This document shows positions 35,343-44,991 of a stretch of DNA of 64,000 nucleotides, in pieces. Position numbers and translations under genes: made by a program. Below the pieces are notes generated by a model. That model was not told the DNA's origin, did not search any database, and was given only the letters and a program-made list of their open reading frames with translations. Every line of letters begins with the position of its first letter. The first letter of the stretch is position 1. The DNA is from Deltaproteobacteria bacterium (lineage in GTDB: Bacteria; Desulfobacterota; Desulfobacteria; Desulfobacterales; GCA-2748835). The stretch is from NCBI GenBank assembly GCA_002748835.1, contig PDTL01000015.1, positions 62,001 through 126,000 on the forward strand, in the 5' to 3' direction.

Positions 35343-35524
35343 TATTTATTTCCCGTATCTTAGCAACTCAACTTTTGGATTTCATTAAAAGCATTTTTTA
35401 ATAAAAACAAATAGATATGAATAAAAAACACTAAAAATACAATTCATAAACGGGAAAGAATCAGACGATTCAATAAAATAAGCAATTGGTTTTAAATGCT
35501 GTAAAAAGGATACCGAAAGTTGAA

Positions 35525-35890
35525 TTAACAACAAACAAATCCAATAAAAGGCGCTAACAGATGAAAACCAAAATACAGAATATACGCAACAGGAAATAAT
35601 TTATCAGCAAATGGCGGCATTTTATCATAAGACGCCAGAAACGTGTCTTTGTCTATCAACAGCCACAGTAATGTAACACCATTGAAAACAATAAAGGTTA
35701 GAAGCACGACGGGGAACTGGGGGTGTTTAATGTATAAATAAATGACCAGCAAAGCAATATGCAGGGCTTGACGACCGCAAATTGAAACAGGATCTCTTGT
35801 CTCAATGTTATATTTTAACTGTTCTTTGGATTCTTTTAAAACCTTGAAGCAGGCACTGATGAAGATGACTTCTATAAGAATACTGAGCAT
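35525..35890 (-). CDS. Small membrane protein of unknown function
   Basis: A 121-residue protein with about three hydrophobic segments (residues 3-15, 45-75, 98-120). AAGGAG lies 7 nt before the ATG, which supports translation. No family recognised. The neighbouring DNA (35343-35524 and 35891-36110) is AT-rich and shows no other gene. Confidence 0.6.
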   Translation of the reverse strand: MLSILIEVIFISACFKVLKESKEQLKYNIETRDPVSICGRQALHIALLVIYLYIKHPQFPVVLLTFIVFNGVTLLWLLIDKDTFLASYDKMPPFADKLFPVAYILYFGFHLLAPFIGFVCC

Positions 35891-36110
35891 AGTTGGTCTC
35901 CTTGATTTATCAGTTCAGATCCACATACGCCAGAAGATTGATCAGGATTTTAACGGGTTCCACAATCACCCTTTTAAACCGGCCGCCCCGGGAAAAACCA
36001 CAGCGCCCATGCTGACGGTTATCGTAACGGGTAAACCGCTGTTTGTTCTCCTGCCTAACTATCGAAATTATAGTACAACTATATTATCAGAAGGCGTAAA
36101 AGAAGGAGGC

Positions 36111-36135
36111 AGGCCTGGCCACCATGGCCAGGCCT
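36111..36135 (-). terminator. Strong hairpin after the chemoreceptor gene
   Basis: AGGCCTGGCCA at 36111-36121 pairs perfectly with TGGCCAGGCCT at 36125-36135. It lies 16 nt after the chemoreceptor stop. The U-run on the minus strand is broken (GCCTCCTTCTTTT), so termination is likely but not textbook. Confidence 0.5.
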
Positions 36136-36150
36136 TAAAAAAACAATGGG

Positions 36151-38109
36151 TTACTGAAGTTTAAACTGATTAATTGCTTTCTCAAGCTGATCAGACAAGG
36201 TGAGCAGTTCTCTTGACTGTCCATTTACCTTTCCGCTATCCTGACTGATTTTACCGGCCACTTGACTCACCTCAGCTATTTCCATGGAAATTTCGCCGGC
36301 AACCAAAGAACTCTGGGCCACATTTTCGTTGACTTCGGCAATCCCCCGGGCAGCCTGGGCGACATTGGAGGCAATTTCATTCGTTGATACCGCCTGCTCT
36401 TCAACGGCAGACGCAATGGTCGTCACAATGCTGTTCACATCGTTGATCACCGTATTAATCTGTTCCATTTCCGTTAGTGTGGTCGAAGTGGATGACTGGA
36501 TCGCATCAATCCGTTGCCGGATTTCAAGGGTCGCTTGAGCCGTCTGTTTGGCCAGTTCCTTGATTTCATTGGCAACGACGGCAAAACCTTTACCCGCTTC
36601 ACCGGCCCGGGCTGCTTCAATTGTGGCGTTAAGGGCCAGCAGGTTGGTCTGTTCCGAAATATCGGTGATGGTTTCGGTCACCTTACTGATTTCCCGGGCA
36701 GCAGCGCCGAGTTCAGTCATCCGCTGGAACGTCGCGCTGGTTTTATCCACCGCATCCTCTGTCACTTCCCTTGCCTTTCCGGTATTACCCGCAATCTCAG
36801 AGACCGTCGAGTTCATCTCTTCTGTTGTGGCGGCAACCACGTTGACATTCTCCGATGCCTGTTCACAAGCGGCAGCAACAGATTTCATGTTCGCATCCAT
36901 CTCTTCTGCCGCCGCCGCCACCGTGTTCGAGCGATGGGAGGAATCTTCAGAGCCGGCGGAAAGATTGTCAGACAAATCAGACAAACTCCCTGCTGAGACG
37001 TTTAAGGTGGCTATGTTGGAATGGATGTCACTGATAATACGGTGCACCTTTTCGACAAAGGTATTGAAACAGGACGCAAGCTCTCCGACCTCGTCACGGC
37101 TTCCCACCGCCAACCGCTTGGTGAGGTCGCCTTCGCCTTCAGCGGCATCCCGTAACCCTTCTACCACCATGTTAATGGGTTTCGTCACGGAATTGGCGAC
37201 AAGAAGAATGATCACCGCGGCAATGGAAACTATCGAAGCGACCAGTATGAGGCTCAGTTTGGCCAGTTTGTTGATCGCAGCATATGCCTCGTCCATATGG
37301 GTCGAGATAACAATTTTCCACCCCGTCTCCTCAAGGGTTTGCAATGCTGCCAGTTTATCAACGCCATTAGAGCGGTAGCGCAAGATGCCATCAGGTGCGG
37401 CCATCATCTCACTGCCAAAGTCAAAGTCCGTGATGCGCTTGTTCATGATGTCGTTTTTATTGGGATGGGCGAGGGTTGTACCGTCCCTATCAACCATAAA
37501 GGCATAGCCGGTTTCACCGATTTTAATCCGGTCGATAAACGCGGCATTAAAATTTTGCAAGTGGATCAGAACATAAAACACGCCGATCACACGATCCCTG
37601 TCAACAACCGGCGCGGCAATGATGAAAATCGGGCTGCCGTCTGTCTTGCTTTTAAGCACTGAAGACATGTTCTCCTTGCCGTTTAATGCCGTTTTGAAAT
37701 AGGTACGGTCTTTAATATTAAGTGAATCAACAATCTTTGGGTTTGATGAGGCAACCACTATTCCGGTAGAGGCGGCAAGATGAAAGCCGCTGTAGTACTG
37801 ATATTCGTTTTGCATCCGGGCAAAATCAGCGTTTAGGTTCTTCCTGGCGGCCTTTCCTAAAAAGTTGTTTTTCAGTGCTGTTTTTAAAATATCCTGTTTT
37901 GACCAGTTAGCGACATCAATCTTTCGGTTGCTAAGCCAGTCTTTGATAGAATGATTTGTATTATCAACCGCCTGAGCAAGTTGCGAAATTTTACTTTTCT
38001 CAAGGGTATTTTTAGCCGTTTCGTAGTATATGAATGAGGAGAAACTCATGCCGAGGAGAACGAGAACAACCATGGGGACGAGGAATTTATTACGAATTTT
38101 TAAAAACAT
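36151..38109 (-). CDS. Methyl-accepting chemotaxis protein, double-cache type
   Basis: A 652-residue chemoreceptor. TM1 is near residues 10-30, a periplasmic dCache domain follows (about 35-285, with [58 protein letters not shown]), and then TM2, HAMP and a cytoplasmic signalling domain with the tip motif [23 protein letters not shown]. The start MFLKIRNKF at 38109 is preferred over one 49 residues upstream. A secreted single-cache protein is encoded just upstream and may share its ligand. Confidence 0.93.
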   Translation of the reverse strand: MFLKIRNKFLVPMVVLVLLGMSFSSFIYYETAKNTLEKSKISQLAQAVDNTNHSIKDWLSNRKIDVANWSKQDILKTALKNNFLGKAARKNLNADFARMQNEYQYYSGFHLAASTGIVVASSNPKIVDSLNIKDRTYFKTALNGKENMSSVLKSKTDGSPIFIIAAPVVDRDRVIGVFYVLIHLQNFNAAFIDRIKIGETGYAFMVDRDGTTLAHPNKNDIMNKRITDFDFGSEMMAAPDGILRYRSNGVDKLAALQTLEETGWKIVISTHMDEAYAAINKLAKLSLILVASIVSIAAVIILLVANSVTKPINMVVEGLRDAAEGEGDLTKRLAVGSRDEVGELASCFNTFVEKVHRIISDIHSNIATLNVSAGSLSDLSDNLSAGSEDSSHRSNTVAAAAEEMDANMKSVAAACEQASENVNVVAATTEEMNSTVSEIAGNTGKAREVTEDAVDKTSATFQRMTELGAAAREISKVTETITDISEQTNLLALNATIEAARAGEAGKGFAVVANEIKELAKQTAQATLEIRQRIDAIQSSTSTTLTEMEQINTVINDVNSIVTTIASAVEEQAVSTNEIASNVAQAARGIAEVNENVAQSSLVAGEISMEIAEVSQVAGKISQDSGKVNGQSRELLTLSDQLEKAINQFKLQ

Positions 38110-38227
38110 AACCTTTCTCTCTTCATTGGGGAGCCCGAGAGAGCTGTTTCTCTTTTTTGTGTTTGTGATATACAAAAAAACATGTGTCTGCCGAGGTTCA
38201 CATGGCCACTGCAACGAGCCGAAAAGA

Positions 38228-38731
38228 TCAGTTGCTGATTGCCTTGAGTTGTTCAAGGCTTATGGAATCGTCGTAGATTCCTGCTGAAACCTGGTAGGGT
38301 TGTCCCGGCACCTGAAGGACAAAGGTGATCTTGCGTGACGCTTCCGTTTCTCCGGGTTTGGGCCACCAGTATTCAACCCAGTCTCCATTGGGCTTTCGGG
38401 ACGCATCGCAGATCATTTTGGTAATCCGGTTACCCTTTTTATCCACAATGCTGTTGAACTTTTCAGGTGTCCATTGACGCAGGGCAGGGTTAATTTGCCC
38501 TACGATTCTGCTGGCACCGCACTCATACACCTGCACATAGGTATCCTTCCAGACAAATTCACCTTTGGGATCGTTAAACGCAGGCAATCCCTCGGCACCC
38601 AGCGCCTGAAGCACTTCCACCCCTTTTAACACATTTTCGTAGATCTCTTCCGGCGTTGCCGGTTCTCCGGCAACAGCCAAGTTAGCAAAAAAGAGGACGA
38701 GAAGGACTACCATTTGATTGAATTTTTTCAT
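38228..38731 (-). CDS. Secreted single-cache domain protein
   Basis: A 167-residue protein with a signal peptide ([15 protein letters not shown]) and a cache-like domain ([18 protein letters not shown], then [32 protein letters not shown]). Such periplasmic cache proteins often sit beside chemoreceptors and may deliver ligand. It lies about 120 nt upstream of the receptor gene on the same strand. AGAAGG precedes the ATG. Confidence 0.75.
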   Translation of the reverse strand: MKKFNQMVVLLVLFFANLAVAGEPATPEEIYENVLKGVEVLQALGAEGLPAFNDPKGEFVWKDTYVQVYECGASRIVGQINPALRQWTPEKFNSIVDKKGNRITKMICDASRKPNGDWVEYWWPKPGETEASRKITFVLQVPGQPYQVSAGIYDDSISLEQLKAISN

Positions 38732-38892
38732 GTTATGATCACCTTCTTTTTATTTGGGTTGGGGCAGAATAGGTATGCATTGACTCTATAAAAACTAACG
38801 GGAAATGATATATAAATAAAACCGTAAAGTCAAAATTTTTTAGATGTTTTTTGCCTTTTGCAAAACCAGAGGGACAGAAAGCAGTGGAGGGA

Positions 38893-38949
38893 ACCGGCAA
38901 AGGCCGGTCTTTTTGATAACCGCATCCGGCAGATGCCAGGTTATCAGGG
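38893..38949 (+). other. Two adjacent hairpins, the first terminator-like
   Basis: ACCGGC-AAAG-GCCGGT followed by CTTTTT (38893-38914) is a plus-strand rho-independent terminator by form, but no plus-strand gene precedes it. It is followed by a long stem TGATAACC...GGTTATCA with an inner GCATC/GATGC stem (about 38914-38949). Together they lie in the 339-nt gap between the cache gene and the arsR-type gene. A short plus-strand RNA is possible. Confidence 0.4.
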
Positions 38950-39038
38950 ATTTCAGGCGTATTGCAATACTTTCGCCCCCTTGTCATTACGTTTATAAAA
39001 AAAAGGGGTTGCCAGAATTTTGTTTCAGGATTATCATA

Positions 39039-39052
39039 TGAATAATTATTCA
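39039..39052 (+). promoter_or_regulatory. SmtB/ArsR-type operator
   Basis: TGAATAATTATTCA is a perfect 14-bp palindrome, close to the SmtB/ZiaR/CadC operator family (TGAAC-type half-sites with TTCA), 18 nt before the arsR-type start codon. It implies autoregulation and control of the permease gene. Confidence 0.8.
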
Positions 39053-39069
39053 GATGAAGAGGTGTTATA

Positions 39070-39417
39070 ATGGATAGATGCACAGTGAAGTGTATTCATG
39101 AAGAAAAGGTCAGAGAAACGACCGAGGCCCTGCCGGGAAACGACACGGTTGCCGGTATGGCGGAAATATTCAAGGCCCTGAGTGACCCGGGCCGGTTGAG
39201 GATTGTCCTGACCCTGCTTTTTCGGGAACACTGCGTCTGTGACATTGCCGCCATCTGCGGCCAGCGTGAGTCGGCAATCTCTCATCAGCTCCGGCTGCTT
39301 CGCGCGCAGAAGATTGTGAAGAACCGGCGGGAAGGGAAAACCGTCTATTATTCGCTTGATGACGCACATGTAGAGTCCTTGATCCGGATGAGCCTGGATC
39401 ATGCGACCCATGATTAG
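39070..39417 (+). CDS. ArsR/SmtB-family metal-sensing repressor
   Basis: A 115-residue winged-helix repressor. CVCDIAAICGQRESAISHQL carries the CVC metal-sensing pair in helix 3 typical of the CadC/ArsR/SmtB group. An N-terminal cysteine pair (CTVKC) and a C-terminal stretch (HVESLIRMSLDH) with histidines could form the alpha-3N and alpha-5 sites. Loss of DNA binding on metal uptake would turn on the efflux permease downstream (34 nt gap). The metal is not certain; Zn, Cd, Cu or As are possible. Confidence 0.9.
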   Translation: MDRCTVKCIHEEKVRETTEALPGNDTVAGMAEIFKALSDPGRLRIVLTLLFREHCVCDIAAICGQRESAISHQLRLLRAQKIVKNRREGKTVYYSLDDAHVESLIRMSLDHATHD

Positions 39418-39450
39418 AAACGGAATTAAAGTTAGAGAGGTATCAGCAAA

Positions 39451-40542
39451 ATGGAGATCGTATACACGATAGTAAGGGAAAGCTGGCAAATTTATCTTGA
39501 GGTGTCTGTTTTCATGCTGTTCGGTTTTTTTGTGGCCGCGCTGCTCCATGTGTTTTTCAAGACAGATACAGTGCATCGGTACTTTGGGGAAGGGAGGATA
39601 AAACCTGTCTTTCTCGCCACCCTGCTTGGCATCCCCATCCCCCTGTGAAGCTGCGGTGTCATGCCTGTGGTCACAGGCTTAAAAAAACAGGGTGCCAATG
39701 ATGGGGCGGCACTTTCTTTCATGATCGCGACACCGGAAACCGGGGTGGACTCAATTGCTGTATCCTGGGCGATGCTGGATCCCGTCATGACCGTTTTCCG
39801 GCCGGTGGCCGGCTTTATTACCGCCGTATCCACCGGGATTGTTCAGAATTTTTTCGGAACGCAGGAACTGGAACGGTCGGCTCCCATGGGAGCGCTGCTT
39901 CCCATGGCGCCGGAAGGCGCTGATGCGGCGGGCAGCCATGCGCACGCATCCGCCGACGCCAGCCGGATTTCATCGCTTCCTCGCCGAATTATCGACGGGA
40001 TGCGGTATGCCTACGGGAATCTGCTGAATGATATCCAGCAGCCGTTTTTGTTCGGGATTTTGTTAGCCGGTCTGATCACCTTCTTTTTTCCTGAGGACTT
40101 CACCCTCTGGACCAACGAATACCCGCTTGTTGCCATGCTGATCATGCTTGGCGTGGGAATCCCCATGTACGTCTGCGCCACAGCTTCCACACCCATTGCC
40201 GCAGCGCTGATTCTCAAGGGGTTAAATCCCGGGGCGGCCCTGGTTTTTCTCCTTGCCGGCCCGGCCACCAATGCGGCGACCATGGCCGTTGTGAAAAAGC
40301 TTTTTAACACACGGGCACTGCTGATTTATCTGGGTATGATAACGGTCTGCTCGCTGGGCATGGGCCTGCTCGTGGATTTGATCTATTCGACTCTGAATAT
40401 CAATGCTCAGGTCGTCGTGGGGCAGGCTTCGGCGCTGATCCCCCAGTCTGTGATGCTGGGGAGCGCTGTTTTACTGGCAGGGTTGATGGCCGCCAACTGG
40501 GTGAAGCATACCCGGCTGCGGCGAACCCAGACCGCCCACTGA
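39451..40542 (+). CDS. SO_0444-family Cu/Zn efflux permease, probable selenoprotein
   Basis: A 363-residue permease if the UGA at 39646-39648 (codon 66) is read through. The family (SO_0444/DUF318-like, related to ArsP) has a conserved motif PLCSCGV in the first half. Here it reads GIPIPL-U-SCGVMPV, so the UGA replaces the first cysteine of this metal-handling pair, and the same frame continues with KKQGANDGAALSFMIATPET and all later helices, including VMLIMLGVGIP-like and FLLAGPATNAATMAVV segments. A hairpin with loop GGUC lies at the SECIS position. A His/Ala loop (AGSHAHASADAS) may bind metal. Controlled by the SmtB-type repressor before it. Confidence 0.82.
39646..39678 (+). other. SECIS-like element of the efflux permease gene
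   Basis: After the UGA, a 14-nt spacer leads to GCCUGU-GGUC-ACAGGC, a perfect 6-bp stem with loop GGUC beginning 20 nt after the UGA. Its GGUC loop matches the GGUC core of the E. coli fdhF SECIS loop, where G and U contact SelB. Confidence 0.75.
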
Positions 40543-40602
40543 AAAGAATCAGCCGCAGGGTTGTTCGGTGTTGGTGTTCTGGGGTGGGGCGGTTAACGCC
40601 AC

Positions 40603-42795
40603 CTACTCCAGTACCATCGCCCCGGCCAACTCTGCGGCTAACGGCGGTGAAAACAGATACCCCTGTGCGCTGTTGCATCCCAGGTTTTTCAGGATATCCA
40701 GCTGACATGTTGTTTCCACACCTTCGGCCACAACCTGGATGCCAAGCCCATGGGAGAGGGATATCAGGGATTTGACAATCTCGAAACTGCCGTCCGGAAC
40801 CCCGATGCGGCTGGTGAAGGACCGATCGATCTTGATGCTGTTCACTGAAAACTGCTGAAGATAGGACATGGAACCATAGCCGGTGCCAAAGTCGTCGATG
40901 GCAATGCCGATGCCGAGATTTCTCAGTTTGTCGATTTTCACCACAGTGCTCCGGCTGTGCATCAGAAGGAGGGACTCTGTCAGTTCCAGGTTAACGGCAT
41001 CCGGGGAGACATCCGTGGTATCAAGCGCGCTCAGCAGGTAAGGCATAAATCGGGAATGTTGAAAATGTTTGACCGAGATGTTGATGTTCATCTTCAGCTT
41101 TTTCGTACTCGGAAGATTTCGCTGCCAGTCTTTAAGTTGCGATAGTGCTTCGGTTATCATCCATTCACCCAAGGTGAGAATGAGGTCGGATTCTTCCGCC
41201 ACCGGGATGAACCGTTCCGGTGAAATAAACCCGTGAACAGGATGGTTCCACCGGATCAGGGCCTCGAACCCCCCGAGTCTGCCGGTGGTAATGTGCATAA
41301 TGGGCTGGTAGTGGAGCTGCAGGCGTCCCACTGAAATGGCGTCTCGCAGCTCTTTTTCCACAGAGAGCTTTTCCATGGCCCTGTCATGCATGACAGAGTT
41401 AAACTCTTTAAAACAGGCTTTCCCGGAATCCTTGGCATTGTACATCGCAAAATCGGCATCTCTCAGTATCTGTTGGGCATTCTCGTAATGATCGGTTTCA
41501 GAGACGATTCCCGTGCTGGCGCTGATGTGGATGGTGTGACCGGCAATATGAAAAGGCTTGTCCGTGGCTGCCTTGATCCGTTTGGCAATGGCCGTAACCT
41601 GTTTGATGTCTGAAATATCGTCCAGGAGAATGGCAAACTCGTCCCCGCCCAGGCGGGCAATGGTATCCTGTTCCCGGAGACAAGACTGGATCCGTTTTGA
41701 AATGCTGATGAGAAGCTGATCCCCCACCAGATGCCCCAGGCTGTCATTGACGCTTTTGAACCGATCAATGTCAATGAGCATGAGTGCAAACTGGTAACCC
41801 GGCAGGTTCTGTTTCCGCACAAGCGCGTGGCTCAGCCGTCGGGACAGAAGGCTGCGGTTGGGAATGCCGGTCAACGGGTCATGAAACGCCTGATGTTTGA
41901 GTTTTTCCTCATATTTTTTCCGTTCGGAAATGTTTTCAAACACCATGAAAATGCCTTCAATTTTTCCCTTAACGCTGACCGGATAGGCCAGTGCGGAAAT
42001 CGGTGTCTTGCTCCCGTCAGGGTTTACGCAACAGCTGATTATGTTCTGGGTTTTGCCGGAGAAAGCCGCTTCTACCAGTTCGGTTAGCTCGTTGGTACCG
42101 GTATCCTGGTTCAGCTGTTTGAAGATGCAGTTGCCGGTAACCCGATCCGGGGATTCGCCGGTCAACCGGCAGAAACTCTTATTGGCCTTTAAAATGGTGC
42201 GGGATGTACCCACAAGCAGAATGCCGTAGGGTGAATTGGAAAAGAGCTCGGAAAAAAAAATCTGATGTTTTTTTGACGTGTCTTCCGTGTGTCTGAGCAC
42301 ACGTTTGATACTGTTTTTTTCAGCCTCGCTCTTTTGCAGACGCAATCGAGAGGCTTCTACCTCTTCGATTTTTTTATTCACCTGACACTGAAGCCGCTCC
42401 CTGAGCGCTTTGAGTTCCAGATGCGCTTTTACACGGGCACGGGTGATGTCGCGGCTGACCGGCTTGCGGATATAGTCTGCTGCGCCTAGGGCAAACCCTT
42501 TGGCTTCATCCTGCTCTTCAATCTTCGCGGTGGCGAAGATAATCGGAATCTGCCGGGTGGTGTGATCACTTTTTAAGGCCTTTATCACTTCATATCCGTC
42601 CATGCCCGGCATCATAATGTCCAGAATAATTAGGTCGGGCTGCTGTTTTGAATGCACAATATCGAGTGCCATTTTTCCATTGATGGCAACGACGATGTCA
42701 TAGTCGTCGGAAAGGATGGCACCCATGACATCAATATTGGCCGGGGTGTCATCCACGATGAGAATGCGTCTTCGGGTTCCGGCTTCGGCTGTCAT
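40603..42795 (-). CDS. Response regulator with PAS, GGDEF and EAL domains
   Basis: A 730-residue protein: receiver domain (about 10-125, phospho-Asp in LIILDIMMPGMDGYE, Lys in YIRKPVS), a linker coiled coil, a PAS domain (about 185-300), GGDEF (intact RLGGDEFAILL, with an RxxD I-site REQD five residues before it) and EAL (FEALIRWNHP, ELTESLLL, IDDFGTGYGSMSYL). It can probably both make and degrade c-di-GMP, under control of phosphorylation. It overlaps the hybrid kinase gene by 4 nt, and the kinase is the likely phosphodonor. Confidence 0.93.
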   Translation of the reverse strand: MTAEAGTRRRILIVDDTPANIDVMGAILSDDYDIVVAINGKMALDIVHSKQQPDLIILDIMMPGMDGYEVIKALKSDHTTRQIPIIFATAKIEEQDEAKGFALGAADYIRKPVSRDITRARVKAHLELKALRERLQCQVNKKIEEVEASRLRLQKSEAEKNSIKRVLRHTEDTSKKHQIFFSELFSNSPYGILLVGTSRTILKANKSFCRLTGESPDRVTGNCIFKQLNQDTGTNELTELVEAAFSGKTQNIISCCVNPDGSKTPISALAYPVSVKGKIEGIFMVFENISERKKYEEKLKHQAFHDPLTGIPNRSLLSRRLSHALVRKQNLPGYQFALMLIDIDRFKSVNDSLGHLVGDQLLISISKRIQSCLREQDTIARLGGDEFAILLDDISDIKQVTAIAKRIKAATDKPFHIAGHTIHISASTGIVSETDHYENAQQILRDADFAMYNAKDSGKACFKEFNSVMHDRAMEKLSVEKELRDAISVGRLQLHYQPIMHITTGRLGGFEALIRWNHPVHGFISPERFIPVAEESDLILTLGEWMITEALSQLKDWQRNLPSTKKLKMNINISVKHFQHSRFMPYLLSALDTTDVSPDAVNLELTESLLLMHSRSTVVKIDKLRNLGIGIAIDDFGTGYGSMSYLQQFSVNSIKIDRSFTSRIGVPDGSFEIVKSLISLSHGLGIQVVAEGVETTCQLDILKNLGCNSAQGYLFSPPLAAELAGAMVLE

Positions 42796-44777
42796 GATTC
42801 GCTCCTGTATTCGGCCGACAGATCTGTGCGGATCAGATTCAGGGTTGCCAGGGCATTCTGGAAATCAAAGCGTCTGACTTCATTTTCAAGCTGCCGGGTT
42901 CTGTTGCGTAGACCCATCGCGTGCAGCAGGGGAGAAAGTGTTGTCATGAGTTGCTTGGCCTTGAGATTGTTCATTTCAAGCTGCAGGCTCAGATCCTCCA
43001 GCATGGTATGGAGCATACCCGGATCCGGGGCATCCGTATTCGGCACTGGTGAGCCGGCAGTATCGTCCTGAAAGCCCTTTTCAGTCTCACTGTGGGCGTT
43101 GTTCAGCCTGCGGGGCAGCACGGAAAACAGTCGGTGTGAATCGGTGGGCCTGGCGATATCGTCCATGCCGCACTGGAATTCGTTTTCTTTATACGCACCT
43201 TCAGTGCGCCGAGAATCCAGAACACGGACAATGGTGTCAACTAGCGCATACGGTTTAACCGGTTTGGTGAGAAAGGGGGTTCCCGTTGGCAGCATTTCGT
43301 TGCGCTTACCGGTTTTCAGTGTATTCCCGATGGCGATTAAGTGACCAGGCCTGACATGGATACGCGTTAGCAGGTCAATGATGGCGGTCTTTCGGGTCAA
43401 CGAAAGATCCATATCCAAAATATACAGCGTATCTGGGGCGGCGGTATGGGAAAGGACGGCTTCCAGACAGTCCATGGTCGGGTCCATGTCCATTCCGGTG
43501 AGCGCAAAGGCGTCAAGGTGCTGACGGATGATAGTGCGGGTATTGCTGTTTCGGATAAAGGTGATGACCGGCTTCCCTCTGAAGGCACGCGGCAGGCAGG
43601 GCAGAGCTGTTTCAGGTTCTGCGCAGACGGTCAGCGGCATGCGCAGGGTGAATGTGCTTCCGGTGCCGGGGGTGCTGACCACATGAATGTCTCCGTTCAT
43701 CAGCCGGGCCAGTTTCCGTGAGATCGCAAGGCCCAGTCCGGTGCCGCCGTATTTCCGTGTGGTGGATCCGTCTGCCTGGGAAAAGGCTTCAAACAGTTTG
43801 GGGAGCAGGTCTTCAGGGATACCGATGCCGGTGTCGCGGACGTTTATTTCAATGGCCGGGTTGTTTATATCTTTGGCTGGCTCGGCAGTGAGGGCTATCT
43901 CTCCGTTTTCCGTGAACTTGAACGCGTTGGACATGAGATTGATCAGAATCTGCTTGATGCGGAGGGGATCGCCTTCAATGGCATCGGGAAGGCCGGGGCG
44001 GATGTCTGCGATCAGCTCAATATCCTTGTCAATGGTTGCCCCCCGGAACATGTCCGTGACCTCTTCGATCAGATCCCGGATGGATACAGGGATGCGCTCT
44101 ATTTCTACTTTGTTCGCGTCAATGCGTGAAAAATCAAGGACATTATTGATGATGTGAAGCAGGGACTGGGTTGCGGTTTTGAGAATGGAGACAAATTCCT
44201 GCTGCCGGGGATTGAGCGGCGAACCGGCCAGGCGCTCGGCCATGCCCGTGATCGCATTCATGGGGGTTCGGATTTCATGGCTCATGGTGGCCAGAAAAAT
44301 GCTTTTGCTCCTGGCGGAGGCTTCGGCAGCGTCTCGAGCCTTCATGAGTGCCGCATTTTTCCTGCGAAGTTCCTCGGTACGTTGGCGTACGCAGGTTTCC
44401 AGCTCGTTTTCCCGGTTGGCGATTTTATGGGTCATCCAGTTCATGGTCCGCATCAACGCGAGAATTTCATTTTCATACCCGGCTTCGGTCGGCTCATTGG
44501 GCAGTGGCAGGAATCGATACAGACCGCTTTTGATGTCCGAACAAAAGCGGGAAAGCTCTTTGATTTGGTTTAGACAGATCCATCCAAAGCCGGGTAGATA
44601 CGGGGCAGCCAGCACCAGTGATACCGCTGCTGCAAGTCCGAGGGTGATGGCACACTGAAAGTCGTTGCTAAGAAACGTGGCCCTGTCTCGTGTGGCAGCA
44701 ATGACAGTGATGACGGGCAAGAATGCATAGACAGCAGCAACGATTTGTAATTTGGTTTTGATACGTAACATACTCAA
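42792..44777 (-). CDS. Hybrid sensor histidine kinase
   Basis: A 661-residue protein with two N-terminal membrane helices (about 10-30, 42-65), a linker, HisKA (MSHEIRTPMN), HATPase_c (ILINLMSNAFKFTENG, DTGIGIPEDLLPKLFEAF, GGTGLGLAISRKLARLMNG), then a receiver-like domain. The latter keeps the phospho-Asp region (LYILDMDLS) and Lys (FLTKPVKP) but has lost the usual N-terminal acidic pair (VITFIRNSN), so its activity is doubtful. The C-terminal 80 residues look like an HPt-type helix bundle without a clear histidine. It partners the REC-GGDEF-EAL protein. Confidence 0.88.
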   Translation of the reverse strand: MSMLRIKTKLQIVAAVYAFLPVITVIAATRDRATFLSNDFQCAITLGLAAAVSLVLAAPYLPGFGWICLNQIKELSRFCSDIKSGLYRFLPLPNEPTEAGYENEILALMRTMNWMTHKIANRENELETCVRQRTEELRRKNAALMKARDAAEASARSKSIFLATMSHEIRTPMNAITGMAERLAGSPLNPRQQEFVSILKTATQSLLHIINNVLDFSRIDANKVEIERIPVSIRDLIEEVTDMFRGATIDKDIELIADIRPGLPDAIEGDPLRIKQILINLMSNAFKFTENGEIALTAEPAKDINNPAIEINVRDTGIGIPEDLLPKLFEAFSQADGSTTRKYGGTGLGLAISRKLARLMNGDIHVVSTPGTGSTFTLRMPLTVCAEPETALPCLPRAFRGKPVITFIRNSNTRTIIRQHLDAFALTGMDMDPTMDCLEAVLSHTAAPDTLYILDMDLSLTRKTAIIDLLTRIHVRPGHLIAIGNTLKTGKRNEMLPTGTPFLTKPVKPYALVDTIVRVLDSRRTEGAYKENEFQCGMDDIARPTDSHRLFSVLPRRLNNAHSETEKGFQDDTAGSPVPNTDAPDPGMLHTMLEDLSLQLEMNNLKAKQLMTTLSPLLHAMGLRNRTRQLENEVRRFDFQNALATLNLIRTDLSAEYRSES

Positions 44778-44991
44778 CTTTCTGGATTCATAAAATTTTC
44801 AACTCGATAAAGTGAGGGTGATCGGTAAAAAGAAATGGCCTGCCGGTTCATCTGTATGATCGTGCGTTGTGCCCGTTCACATTTACAATAAAGAGCTGTT
44901 TCCGGAAATCCAGTCAAACGGCTCTCAGATTCTGTCGAACCGTGGGCATCGGCTGTTGTTGAAAAAATGGGCATCCATGCCCGCTTGGCAT

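Noticed and set aside
38739..39083. Minus-strand frame of 114 codons over the arsR upstream region
   Set aside because: It covers the SmtB operator and the hairpins and has no recognisable features.
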